A DNA stretch of 64,000 bases from Caprella mutica (Eukaryota > Arthropoda > Malacostraca > Amphipoda > Caprellidae), in NCBI GenBank assembly GCA_947561585.1, contig CANNZV010002306.1, forward strand, positions 1 through 64,000. The letters run 5' to 3'. The translations under genes and the position numbers were made by a program. The first letter of the stretch is position 1. Every line of letters starts with the position of its first letter. The notes beneath the pieces are model-generated. The model saw only the letters and a list, made by a program, of their open reading frames with translations, searched no databases and was not told the origin of the DNA. Positions 47,779 to 58,393 of this stretch are shown here, one piece after another.

Positions 47779-48411
47779 ATGTATAGACCACCAAATGGAG
47801 ACTCTGATCTTTTTTTCGATAAACTCAGTTATTTGCTATCTAGGTTGAGTCGTATGAAAAATAAATATAAGTTTATGTGTGGAGACTTCAACTATGATTT
47901 GTTAAGTATGGATATGGGTGTACAATGTAACAGGTTTGCCTATATTATGCTTTGTGGTTCATTCATTCCCATGATTGATAAGCCTACTAGGATTTCAGAT
48001 AGCACATTCTCCTTAATTGATAATATATTTGTTTCTAATCCATCTGATATCTCATCTGGTGTTATACCGTGTGATATATCTGACCACTATTTTATTTTTA
48101 TACAATGTAATAATTTCTTTAATTCTCATACCAACTCTGATAGTCATGAAGTTAGATACAGATTGATAAATGATGTTACAGTAGGTGAATTTTACCATTC
48201 TGCTAGTTGCTTTGACTTTACTAGTAATGTTATGTGTGGTGATGCCAATGCAGGAATATCTAAATTTATGGAATGTGTTATGACTCTTTACAATGTTCAC
48301 TGTCCGATTGTCACCAGGAAGGTTTCATTTAAAGCCAAAATTAAGCCATGGATTAATTCTGAATTAAGGAAAAAGATACATATTCGCCAAAAAATACCAT
48401 GTATTATATAA
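47779..48411 (+). pseudogene. LINE endonuclease (C-terminal half), frameshifted
   Basis: Apurinic-like endonuclease blocks in order: YRPPN at the start, GDFNYDLL, K-P-T-R, LIDNIFVS and the SDHYF block, all expected for the second half of the domain. The frame is lost after 48390 at an A-run; the reading then continues one frame over to a TAA at about 48502 and joins the RT frame. Confidence 0.8.
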
Positions 48412-48634
48412 ACAAGGCAAGATGAATAAAGATTTTTATTGTAGATTCAGGAATATGGTAACGGAAGAATTGCGGTTGAATAAGATTAAATATTATGAAA
48501 AGTAATTCAATCTAGTTAAGGGAAATATTAGGGAAGTATGGAAACTAATTAATGATGTAATCAAACCTGAAAATAAAGCTAAAACTATTGATAAACTAAC
48601 TGTTAATGGTGTTAGTCGAACTGATCCAGAGTTA

Positions 48635-50299
48635 ATGTCGAATGCAATAAATGATTATTTTTCTTCTATTGGTGAAGAAATTAATAGTTCTTTTTCTAAC
48701 AACACTAATGCAAATCATACGCAATACCTCTCTGGTGATTATTTGAGCTCTTTCTTCTTTGCCCCTGTGTCAGTTGTTGATGTTCAGAAACAGATTATGT
48801 CATTAAAAAACAAACGTTGTAACATTGATACTCTTCCTGTGAGCATTGTGAAAAAATTAAGCCCGTTGATTGCCCCTGTATTGGCATCACTTATAAATTT
48901 GTCTATCTCTACTGGTAATTTTCCAGATGTCTTAAAACTAGCTACAGTTGTACCAATTTTTAAGGGTGGTGAGAGAACAGAGATATCAAATTATCGACCT
49001 ATATCAGATCTCAACATTTTTTCAAAGCTATATGAAAAAGTAGCTCACGATCAGCTTGTAAGGTACTTTGAAACTAAAAAAATATTAATAAGTAATCAAT
49101 ATGGTTTCCGGAAGGGACGCAGTACGATGCAGGCTGTTCTGAGTCTAATGAATTATATGTACGAGGTATTAGATACGGGAAATATTGTGTTCTCCATTTT
49201 TCTTGACTTTAAGAAGGCTTTCGATTGTGTCTCTCACGATGTATTGTTAGACAAGTTGAGTTTTTATGGGGTGAGGGGAGTAGTGAATGATTGGCTTCGC
49301 TCCTATTTAACAGGACGTAAGCAGTTTACATTGCTTAATAAAGTAAAATCTGATGAGCGTTTTGTTAGGTGTGGTGTTCCACAAGGGAGTGTACTGGGCC
49401 CATTATTATTCGTCATATTTATCAATGATTTTCCTAGTTGTTCCCCCTATTTTAGATTCAATCTGTTTGCTGACGACTCGACTGCATCGTGCTGTATTCC
49501 TCGTAAAAAAGTTAACCAGGCTCACATTCTAATAAACAATAACCTAAAATTAATTTCAAATTGGCTCAAAGCTAACAGAATTTGCTTGAATACTGCAAAA
49601 ACAAAATACATCGTATTTTCATACAGTGAAAATATTGATATACCCTCAATCAGCATGTCAGGAAGCCCAATAGAGCAAGTTAGAACTATAAAGTATCTAG
49701 GAGTAACCATTGATAATAATCTCACGTTCTCTCACCACATTAAGATGCAATCTAATAAAATTTCCAAATCAATTGGCATACTTTACAAGATTAACGATGT
49801 TCTTCCATTTAATGTTAAAAAAATGTTTTATTACTCTCTTGTTTATCCTTATCTTCATTACTGTTTGCTAGTTTGGGGTGACACTGGACAATATTTTACT
49901 CGTGATTTATATTTATTACAGAAAAAAGCCATCAGGTGCATAACAAATAGTGACTACATAGCTAGTACATCACCCTTGTTTGCTGAATTGAAAATTTTGA
50001 AACTTGAAGATCTTTTTAAGTTCACCTTGGGGCAGCATATGTTTAGAACTGTAGCCAGCGCTTCATATGATCCTGATGTATATAATTATATTGTTAGTAA
50101 CATAAATCGCCATAGCCATTCTACTCGTAATGCTAATAATATAGTGCTCCCACGCTATAGATGTGAAAAAACTAAATGTTCCTTATTGTATAAGGGATGT
50201 AAATTATGGAATGAATTGGAAAATAACATTAAAAATTGTTCTTCATATGCCATTTTTAAAAACAAGTTTAATAAATCGATTGTCCTTGAATACCTCTAA
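48635..50299 (+). CDS. LINE reverse transcriptase, nearly intact 3' part of ORF2
   Basis: An ORF of 554 codons from the ATG at 48635; in-frame sequence extends upstream to about 48505. RT blocks in order: VPIFKGG, SNYRPIS, NQYGFRKGRST, FLDFKKAFDCVSHDVLL, GVPQGSVLGPLLF, the catalytic FADDS and KYLGVTIDNNL. The C-terminal region has L..QKKAIR and ends VLEYL before TAA TAA. It copies LINE RNA at a nicked target. The RT core looks intact, but the missing endonuclease start and the stop upstream make autonomous activity unlikely. The clade (Jockey or CR1/L2 group) is judged from motifs only. Confidence 0.85.
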   Translation: MSNAINDYFSSIGEEINSSFSNNTNANHTQYLSGDYLSSFFFAPVSVVDVQKQIMSLKNKRCNIDTLPVSIVKKLSPLIAPVLASLINLSISTGNFPDVLKLATVVPIFKGGERTEISNYRPISDLNIFSKLYEKVAHDQLVRYFETKKILISNQYGFRKGRSTMQAVLSLMNYMYEVLDTGNIVFSIFLDFKKAFDCVSHDVLLDKLSFYGVRGVVNDWLRSYLTGRKQFTLLNKVKSDERFVRCGVPQGSVLGPLLFVIFINDFPSCSPYFRFNLFADDSTASCCIPRKKVNQAHILINNNLKLISNWLKANRICLNTAKTKYIVFSYSENIDIPSISMSGSPIEQVRTIKYLGVTIDNNLTFSHHIKMQSNKISKSIGILYKINDVLPFNVKKMFYYSLVYPYLHYCLLVWGDTGQYFTRDLYLLQKKAIRCITNSDYIASTSPLFAELKILKLEDLFKFTLGQHMFRTVASASYDPDVYNYIVSNINRHSHSTRNANNIVLPRYRCEKTKCSLLYKGCKLWNELENNIKNCSSYAIFKNKFNKSIVLEYL

Positions 50300-50647
50300 T
50301 AATAGAATCTAACCTGTAATTACTGTATACACCTCATCTTTTGATTTTTTTTTTTGTTATCTAGTTTTATATAGGAAACCCTTATAGTCAAAGACTATCC
50401 CGGGTCTCGATCAAAGTTTATATTCTGTATTTTACTGTGAAAAAGTATAGATTGCCCAAATCTATACTCTTAATGTAAGGGCACATTGAGTTTAAATAAA
50501 TAAATAAATAATAAATAAATACCAAAAAGGGATATTTGAAATAATAATTTGGCAAATTAATGAATATTGTTTTGGAAAACAATTATATTCTGTTGTTTTT
50601 GTTATTAAGTGGTTATCGTGATAAGAAAATTATTAATTTACGATAAC

Positions 50648-50702
50648 CCTCTTCCTAGTTCACATCCCTAAATCATTTAGGGACGTGAACTAGGAAGGGG
50701 GT
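50648..50702. repeat. Perfect-looking hairpin, GTGAACTAGGAAGGGGG arms
   Basis: CCCTCTTCCTAGTTCACATC is followed after a short AT loop by GACGTGAACTAGGAAGGGGG. A third copy of the same word (GGGATGTGAACTAGGAAGGG) lies at 47634, so the LINE-containing segment is bracketed by it. Confidence 0.8.
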
Positions 50703-50733
50703 TGCTAGGAATTTACCGAAATGACTGTACTGT

Positions 50734-51507
50734 TTACGAAATGTTAACGTCACACAGTAACAGCGAAACGCTGCGCTTGTGGATCAGAAGGTACCTACCA
50801 AAGAGCTTCTCCTCCAGTTGGAAATGATACAGTTGAGCCGCAACGGTTGGTGCAACTGTCTCTCCTATTTTTACGAAACCGTCAAAATCCTTCGCTTCAA
50901 TGCTGTTGATATTTGCTGTTTTTCCAAGGTAGATATCGGCCTTTGCAAATTTTGCTTCGGCATCAGCCATTGTATCTGAATTAGATCGTAAGGTGAATTC
51001 CGTGATGGGTTTCTCTTCACCTAAGTCAAACAGAAGGTAAATAACAGGAGCGCTTGGTTCCGAATGATAACAGTCTTTAGCTTTTATTCGTTCGTAGATG
51101 CCATCCACCAAAGTCGTCATTGGGGCGTATCTAATTCCTTCAATTTCCTTTTGGTCAGAAGTTCCAACTACCGTTGCACCCGATGCGAAGTTCATCTTCT
51201 TCTTCGTGTAGCAGTTGAGTTTTGGCTCTTTGTTACCTGGATGATTATAATAGACAATCAACAGAGAGAGGACACACACCTCATCTTCTTTGAAGCAAGA
51301 TAGTTTGCACCAATCGGTGACTAAGCAGCGCTGAATGTAGTGGACTTTGTTTTTAGCTTTCGTGTGAATCTGAAAGCCACCCCGATCTGTCGTGTCCAAA
51401 CTTCTTTCAGATAGAGACACGAATCGTAGAACTTCTCTCAAATTAGCGTCTGCAATAACTAAGCAGCAGATAAATACCAGGAGGTAACACAAAAGTGAAG
51501 GTGACAT
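50734..51507 (-). CDS. Secreted PAN + discoidin-like protein, copy 2 (diverged)
   Basis: 257 residues from ATG 51507. Signal peptide with core LVFICCLVIADA, PAN-like region, then discoidin-like region (DG turn near residue 133, FDLGEEKP, GRYLLIHKRS, ending LLLCDVNIS). It differs from copies 1 and 3 throughout. In particular the first PAN cysteine is tyrosine (VHYIQRC instead of VQCIQRC), which should leave a partner cysteine unpaired or change the disulfide pattern. The EYSLEG linker is replaced by SDQKEIEG. The frame is intact, suggesting selection or recent divergence. Downstream (minus strand) sequence differs from copies 1 and 3 soon after the stop. Function as for copy 1; ligand unknown. 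Confidence 0.8.
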   Translation of the reverse strand: MSPSLLCYLLVFICCLVIADANLREVLRFVSLSERSLDTTDRGGFQIHTKAKNKVHYIQRCLVTDWCKLSCFKEDEVCVLSLLIVYYNHPGNKEPKLNCYTKKKMNFASGATVVGTSDQKEIEGIRYAPMTTLVDGIYERIKAKDCYHSEPSAPVIYLLFDLGEEKPITEFTLRSNSDTMADAEAKFAKADIYLGKTANINSIEAKDFDGFVKIGETVAPTVAAQLYHFQLEEKLFGRYLLIHKRSVSLLLCDVNIS

Positions 51508-52878
51508 TGCTGAAAATAACTCAAGATACTTTTACTTCGTTAGGAACTAATTCTGAGGTACGTTTCGTCTCTTTGGTTTCAAGTCCACTACTGAAGTTAT
51601 TTCTTTAGTAGAATCAGTGTTGATGGTCGGTTTCGAGCCTGTTATTTTCTACATAAAAGCTAGAATTAGAGGTAATAATGCAAGTTCCCAACCGAACTAA
51701 AGAGGTACAATTTTAGATTTTGTTTTAAAACTTTTGCCATAATCACGCATGCCATAATTATCTCTCAACTATTCTACTTAATAATGCTGGAATCTAAATA
51801 ATCTTGTGTGGAGTAACAGTGGAATTGGAGTTCGATTTATCGATACCAGCATTAAGGCACTAACAAAATATTTCATCTTCTTCTTTTCAACATCTATGCA
51901 AGAAACTTACTTTATAATTTAAACTAATATTTAATTCCAAATATTCAATGCGCCACTGAAAGTTTCAATCTGAGACACCCAGGTGTTTCACATTCACCTT
52001 TCTCTGGCTACAAAGATTAATTCCTGGGATATTAAGGGAATATCCAGTGAAGAAAGATTGATTCTCGAGATATTCCCGTAATATCCCAGGAGTAAATCCT
52101 AGTTGTCAGGGTTATTAGCCTTGAATCCAAAAAGAAACATTTACGGGAATCAACTTTTATTTTGATATACAGGCATCCTCTGCTTTAGTTACAAAATTAT
52201 GACTCAGTTAAGTTACCAAACGGTAACTAACTAAAAGTAACTAGAGTACTACGTATATATGCATATTAATAATAATATACAGTCTTCCATTGTTTGTGAC
52301 TGTGACGAAAAAGTTTAAAGTCGTGCATTTGTTAAATGTTTTAAAATCCATCCATAGCTTAACTCTCACTTAGTATAGATGAGTAATTAATAGATACTTA
52401 AGACTTCTATAATTATTGTGCTACAATTAACAAACAGCAATTTTGTGCTCTATGAAATGTTTTTGGTAGTAGGGTACTAAGTTCTGAGTTACTGGTTGGT
52501 TTTACAATTTCGGACACGTCACAATAGAAAATATTATAATTATTACTTAACTTCTATTCTAATTGGTATCATGAAGTTAAATAATGATTATTATATAAAG
52601 ATTTTTACGCGTTCGAAAATATGGAATAGTGTGATAAGTCGGAACTTACCCTAAAATAGGACATGTTGAATTTCTGTACCAATTGCTTCTATAATAACCT
52701 TATCTGGATTATAATTTTGATGGTTTTTTTAGTTACCGTGAAATAGTCACAAAAAATTGACTCCGTTTTCTATATCTACGAACGTTTCTTATTTCGAAAC
52801 ATGACTCGAAATAAGTACCATTTTTACTAAAGTGAGTTGTACTTAAAGCGAGGCCTGCCTGTACTTATGTGTTGCATG
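51508..52878. other. 5' flank of copy 2 and spacer
   Basis: 51625-51750 matches the flank of the truncated copy (62050-62115; CCTGTTATTTTCT and GAGGTAC words) and also 54085-54170. No gene. Confidence 0.5.
52014..52107. repeat. Inverted repeat (hairpin)
   Basis: ATTCCTGGGATATTAAGGGA-ATATC is inverted about 40 bp later as GATATTCCCGTAATATCCCA-GGA. Confidence 0.75.
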
Positions 52879-53030
52879 AGCTTGAAAGTGTTTCAGTGTA
52901 ATGCACTTCAGTTTCTCAAGTTGTCACCTATTTAAATAATGGCATTAGTTTCAATAAACATATTCTAATTGTGCACCACTTTGAAATGTTGAGACACTAA
53001 AGTGCATCGCACTGAAAACATTTTCAAACT
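52879..53030. mobile_element. MITE copy 1 (AGCTTGAAAGTGTTTCAGTG ends)
   Basis: Inverted ends of about 38 bp: the left AGCTTGAAAGTGTTTCAGTG-TAATGCACTT matches the inverse of CACTAAAGTGCATCGCACTG-AAAACATTTTCAAACT. The core is about 75 bp. Confidence 0.75.
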
Positions 53031-54472
53031 TTTGTTACATTTTTAGTTTAGTTGGGGATTTAAAATTTGTAAGTTTTTTGACAAGTAAACAGTCTTAGAT
53101 TATTATTTAAAGAAATTTTAATGAAAATTTTATAATATTTATATAACTTTTTCGTATCAATGTACGATTTAATAAGGTTGTTATTACTGTCGCTCAAATC
53201 CCTATACAATATGATAAAAATGGTGTTAGTTTTTTACTTGTCTTACATGAATATCTATATACCTACATACAACCTAAAACACATAGAATAGTTAATACTC
53301 CATTATTAAACTGAAAATTATATGAAAAAAAATTGTTTCATTTCCTTTTTTTTATTTCATGTTTGGTATGAATAAATGAAGTATATATCGAAACATAACA
53401 TAGAATAGTTACACCTTTTTTATAATTCTATAAACTTTTCTAATCAAAGAAAATGTGACAGAGAAGGATAACAAAATCCAAATACTGAACATCTGAAAAA
53501 CAGTACATTTAAGTGTTGATTGTGAATTGTCATGCCACTGAATATAAACAATGTTTGACTGGATAGGCGGTAGACGAATAAAATATTTGTTAAACCACAT
53601 AATATTAAGGGTTCGTTGTAGCGAGCTGCATGTCTGGTAGAACGGAAAAAAATTTGTCATTTGTAGGCTTCGTTCAAAAATCGTCCACTGTAAGAGCTTT
53701 ACCTGTATATCCAAACTATATCTGATGAACTTAAGTGTCACGTTTTTTGTGACAAAGCTTATAGATTGAGTGAAATACCTGGTTTTCACAAGCTTACTAC
53801 TGACCAATAAAGTTAAATTTGATATTAAAATTGAATTATGGATGAAGGATGACTTGCTGCAAGGCATCAGTAAAAATCTGCGTGTAATATTCATAATTAT
53901 AATTATAGAAATCATTTAATAGAATAAGTATAATACAAATTTAGAAAAAAATGCTTTGTAATATTAGTAGTTTTGTCATAGAAATTCTATAAAGTGTACT
54001 GCTATTTTACTATTATGTCTATAAAATTATTTTGCCCAAAAGTACTCTTAAGGGCTTGAAATAGAAAGCCCTTAATTCAAGCCCTAAAATTAGCAATTAG
54101 AGGTAATTACTTAAGTTCCCAACCATACTAATGAGGTACAATATTAGTTTTTCTTTAAAAAGTTTTGGCATTCACTCACGCCACACCTGATATTCTTATA
54201 ATTTCTTTACTAATTTAATAAATAATGGTGGAATCAAACTAATTTTGCTGTCGAAACTTGGATTAAAACCATAACAATTTATTGAATTTATTTTTCAATG
54301 TCTATGTAGGAAGCATATTTTCTAATTTTAACTAAATGTTCAATGCGCCATTGAAAAAGACAGAGTCAACCTGAGACACCATGATGTTTCACATGCACCC
54401 TTATCAGCTTTGTCTCTATAGCGAGACACTTACGTAGAACAACATTTATTTTGATATACTATAAGTTGTATG
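53031..54472. other. Spacer containing a piece of the duplicated block
   Basis: 53880-54055 matches 35487-35670 (GTGTAATATTCATAATTATA; AAATTATTTTGCCCAAAAGT). The 168-codon minus frame at 53409-53915 shows no recognisable domain and is probably chance. Confidence 0.5.
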
Positions 54473-54623
54473 AGCTTGAAAGTGTTTCAGTGTAATGCAC
54501 TTTAGTTTCTCAAATTGCCACTTATCAAAATAATGGGATTAATTTCAATAGACTTATTCTAATTGTGCACCACCTAGGAATGCTGAGTCACTAAAGTGCA
54601 TCGCAATGAAATACTTTCAAACT
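54473..54623. mobile_element. MITE copy 2, same family
   Basis: Near-identical structure to 52879-53030. A third, partial copy is at about 62365-62430 (TTCAGTGTGATTCACTTCAG). Confidence 0.75.
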
Positions 54624-54639
54624 CTTAAAACACATAAGT

Positions 54640-55255
54640 ATATCTAACTACCTTCGCAGAACGGAAAGGTTACATTTTAGCCGTGGTATATTTATTTATT
54701 AATTTATTTATTTGTCATCTTGTTATTCACTTAACTCAAAGTGTTTAACCAAATTGCCTGAAATTTAGTGAAGTAGTTGGTCCATGTCCGGTAACCTGCT
54801 GGTAGAATTTTGTGAGCGACCCGGACAAAGGTCAAGGTCATGGTTATTTATAACTCAAAAAGTATTAAACCATATTGCATGAGACTTGGTGGGACGATTG
54901 GTCGATATGCAGGAACCATTTTGTTAGATTTTGGGAGCTATCGGGTCAAAGGTAAAGGTCAATGCCATTTGTAACTCAATAACTCAAAAAGTGTTCAAGC
55001 AAATTGTTTGACATTTGATGGTTCAATTGGTCAATGTCCAGGAACTATATATTAAAATTCTGGGAGCAATCCGATCAAAGGTCAAGGTCGAGGAAATTTA
55101 TAGCTCAATAACTTAATAAGTATTAAACCATATTGCATGAAATTTGGAGGGACGATTGGTTATTATCCAGTTAGCAGTTTACTAAATTTTGAGAGAGAAC
55201 GGGTCAAAGCGGCGGCGAAGGTATGCGCTCTACCGAGTGCACATAATCTGGTTTA
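54640..55255. repeat. Four tandem units of about 120 bp, GGTCAAGGTCA-type repeat
   Basis: Each unit has AACTCAAAAAGT(A/G)TT, A(T/A)ATTGC(A/C)TGA, GGTC(A/G)AT, GGGAGC and CAAAGGTCAAGGTC words. It is bounded by CTACCTTCGCAGAACGGAAA on the left and GGTATGCGCTCTACCGAGTG on the right. These boundary words are familiar from dispersed repeats in many invertebrate genomes; I do not have a name for the family. Confidence 0.65.
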
Positions 55256-56245
55256 TATTTGATTTACTCAGGTGTCACGCTTTTGTGTCAAAGTTTATAA
55301 ATTAAGGTGAAACACATGGTTGTCACAATCTTACTTCTCAGCAAAATAGTTAAATTGAAAATTAAAATTTAATTATTGGAAAAGGAATGTTTTACTGCTA
55401 GGCATCACTAACATTTATTACAAAGTTCAACAAATATTAATTAGTATCAAAACTATCTATTTACAAATTTCAACAGGCAGTTAAAAATACGAAAATTTTA
55501 ATTTTAATCTGACAGTAAATAAAAAAAACTTAACCCTATTTGAAGTAGGACAATTTGTTTCTGTTTTATGCGGATGGTTCATTTTTACACAATAATGGAA
55601 TTGCTATGTTTCTCTATTGGATATTTTATAGGTGAACATTGCCTTCAATTTAAGTTAATTTGATGGTAAATCCCTAACTCTTACACCTATAAGCAGTGAG
55701 TTGAAATTAAAATAGCATATATTATTGTGTATGACCTTCTAATTATACTTTCTCTCCTGTCTGATGATATTATATGAAATAATTATGAATACATTGTTGC
55801 TATCATCAATCAATAATTTCATCTCAATAGCCTCTTGGAGATGGCAAGTTTTATACTCATTATAAATGTTATTTGTGAAATAAATATACTTAATGATAAT
55901 AATCAACAATTTATTTATATGTCATTTATTTAAAAAAAAAATTGAGATTCTTAATAATGATCCAATTATTTGTGGAAATAAAACTAGGTAGGATGTTTTA
56001 TTCATTTATTAGTGAAAATTATTATATTATTTAATATATTGTGTAATAAAAAGATTAAACTGAATGCACTTAATTGATGTGGTAGTTAATAATAGAATAA
56101 TAGCGGCCATGCTTCACATTGATTAAAATTGATTATTAAGCTATAGACTGTATATCACTAAATGAAGGTTTATTAATAAAATATGGATTGCTGTTCATTA
56201 ATGAAAATAAGGTGATAAATAAAATAATGATTTTTATTGATTAAT
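55256..56245. other. Spacer; part of the duplicated block
   Basis: 55930-56060 matches 36190-36300 and 62690-62810 (GTGGAAATAAAAC, TGTGTAATA-like words). No gene. Confidence 0.5.
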
Positions 56246-56254
56246 GATTGATTT

Positions 56255-57375
56255 TTATAAAATTGATTAAAATATGATCATTATAATACTGATCATTAAA
56301 GTATTGATCATTAAAACACTGATTATTAAAATACTGATTATTAATATTGATTATTAAAAAACTGATTATTAAAATACTGATGATTAAAATACTGGTGATT
56401 AAAATACTGATTATTAAAATACTGGTGATTAAAATACTGATTATCAAAATACTGATCACTAAAATATTGACTATTAAAATACTGATTATTAAAATACTGA
56501 TCACTAAAATACTGATCACTAAAATAATGATTATTAAAATACTGATTATTAAAATACTGATCACTAAAATACTGATCACTAAAATAATGATTATTAAAAT
56601 ACTGATTATTAAAATACTGATCACTAAAATACTGATCACTAAAATAATGATTATTAAAATAATGATTATTAAAATAATGATTATTAAAATAATGATTATT
56701 AAAATACTGATCATTAAAATACTGATTATTAAAATACTGGTGATTAAAATACTGATTATTAAAATACTGGTGATTAAAATACTGATTATCAAAATACTGA
56801 TCACTAAAATAATGATTATTAAAATAATGATTATTAAAATAATGATTATTAAAATAATGATTATTAAAATAATGATTATTAAAATAATGATTATTAAAAT
56901 AATGATTATTAAAATAATGATTATTAAAATACTGATCATTAAAATACTGATTATTAAAATACTGATTATTAATATTGATTATTAAAAAACTGATTATTAA
57001 AATACTGATGATTAAAATACTGATTATTAAAATACTGATCACTAAAATACTGATCACTTAAATAATGATTATTAAAATAATGATTATTAAAATAATGATT
57101 ATTAAAATAATGATTATTAAAATAATGATTATTAAAATAATGATTATTAAAATAATGATTATTAAAATAATGATTATTAAAATAATGATTATTAAAATAA
57201 TGATTATTAAAATAATGATTATTAAAATAATGATTATTAAAATAATGATTATTAAAATAATGATCACTAAAATACTGATCACTAAAATACTGATTATTAA
57301 AATACTGATTATTGAAATAATACTGATTATTAAAATACTGATCAACAAAATACTGATCATTGAAATTCTGATTAT
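56255..57375. repeat. 15-bp satellite, AAAATA(A/C)TGATTATT
   Basis: About 75 units of 15 bp with AATGATTATT, CTGATTATT, CTGATCACT, CTGGTGATT variants in repeated blocks. All six-frame ORFs here (for example 56241-56939 minus) arise because 15 is divisible by 3. It sits where the 11-bp arrays sit in blocks i and ii. Confidence 0.95.
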
Positions 57376-57638
57376 TTTTAAAAATTAATGAGATTACATA
57401 ATAATTTTCAATTATAATGAGAAAAATCATAAATATCAAAGTGATTCCTCCTTACAAAGTATACAAATAATATTCCACTAGGGTTGAACTCTTACGTTGA
57501 AGAACATTCATTCAATAAGATTCAAGTTGCATGTTTGTTCATAATGATGAGGAAATACAATTTATGAGTTGTTGATTTATTTTAATTCAGGTAACCCTAA
57601 CCTAAATATACATTACGTGGTGATTAATTATCTACATT
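57376..57638. other. Duplicated spacer downstream of copy 3
   Basis: Matches 38206-38450. Confidence 0.7.
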
Positions 57639-58161
57639 ATACCAGAGCGCTAGCGTTAGGGTTCCAAATAGCGGTAAGTGACGACGATTATGAAAGTTCA
57701 CAAGTTTATTAAGTTGAATAGGAATAGGCGGGTGTAGCATAAATTACATGATGAATTAATGTCAATAAACTGCAACAAACAAATACAAATAGAAAGATTA
57801 TAATCACCCTATATAAACCCCAATTAGCTAATACAATTAATACCTAGCAATAAATATCCCTAATACCCAAATACATAAATATCCCACTTTACTCAAATAT
57901 GTAGATATCCTTTAATACCCAATTATAGTTAAATAATACTCGATTCATAATTCATTTAGATTGCAATAATTCTATTTATTCAAATGAGCAAAGATTATAG
58001 TATGAATTTAGAATTCCCCACTGTTAAATCAACCGACCTTACACTAAACTTGATGACACTAAAATAACTAAAATGTATGGTATGGAATGAGAGTGAACTG
58101 TTAGTATCACTACTCTGAACAGGTAGAGAATGACACCTGGCGGTGGCGCACGGTAACAACG
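57639..58161. mobile_element. Insertion of about 0.52 kb specific to copy 3
   Basis: Copy i reads straight from TAATTATCTACATT into CCATATTATGGATATA. Here the same flanks are separated by 0.5 kb starting ACCAGAGCGCTAGCG and ending GCGCACGGTAACAACG. Weak inverted similarity at the ends; class unknown. Confidence 0.5.
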
Positions 58162-58393
58162 TTCCATATTATGAATATATAATCAAAATAATTTGATATG
58201 TGTTCTCACTAAGAAATTGAAATTCCTTTTTATTAATCAAAAATTATTTTCTCTTAATATAAATTATTGAATTGTTCTAATATTATCGACAATAAAGCGA
58301 CGAACTGGATTTTTAGATCATTATTAGTAAGATTTTGATGTAATTATTCAATTGAAGAAAAACTCCAAAAAAGAGGATATGACTGTACTATGT

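Larger units (their letters stand above)
47765..50520 (+). mobile_element. 5'-truncated non-LTR retrotransposon (Jockey/CR1-like)
   Basis: Endonuclease and reverse transcriptase order, 5' truncation within the endonuclease, and a 3' tail of repeated AAATAAAT words (50492-50520) are typical LINE features. No target duplication could be fixed. It lies inside the duplicated block ii only, so it inserted after duplication or was lost elsewhere. Confidence 0.85.

Noticed and set aside
53409..53915. 168-codon minus-strand ORF as a gene
   Set aside because: No recognisable motif and overlap with a duplicated non-coding piece (53880 on).
56241..57439. Isoleucine-rich or asparagine/tyrosine-rich ORFs of up to 238 codons
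   Set aside because: 15-bp satellite frames; open in several phases on both strands.
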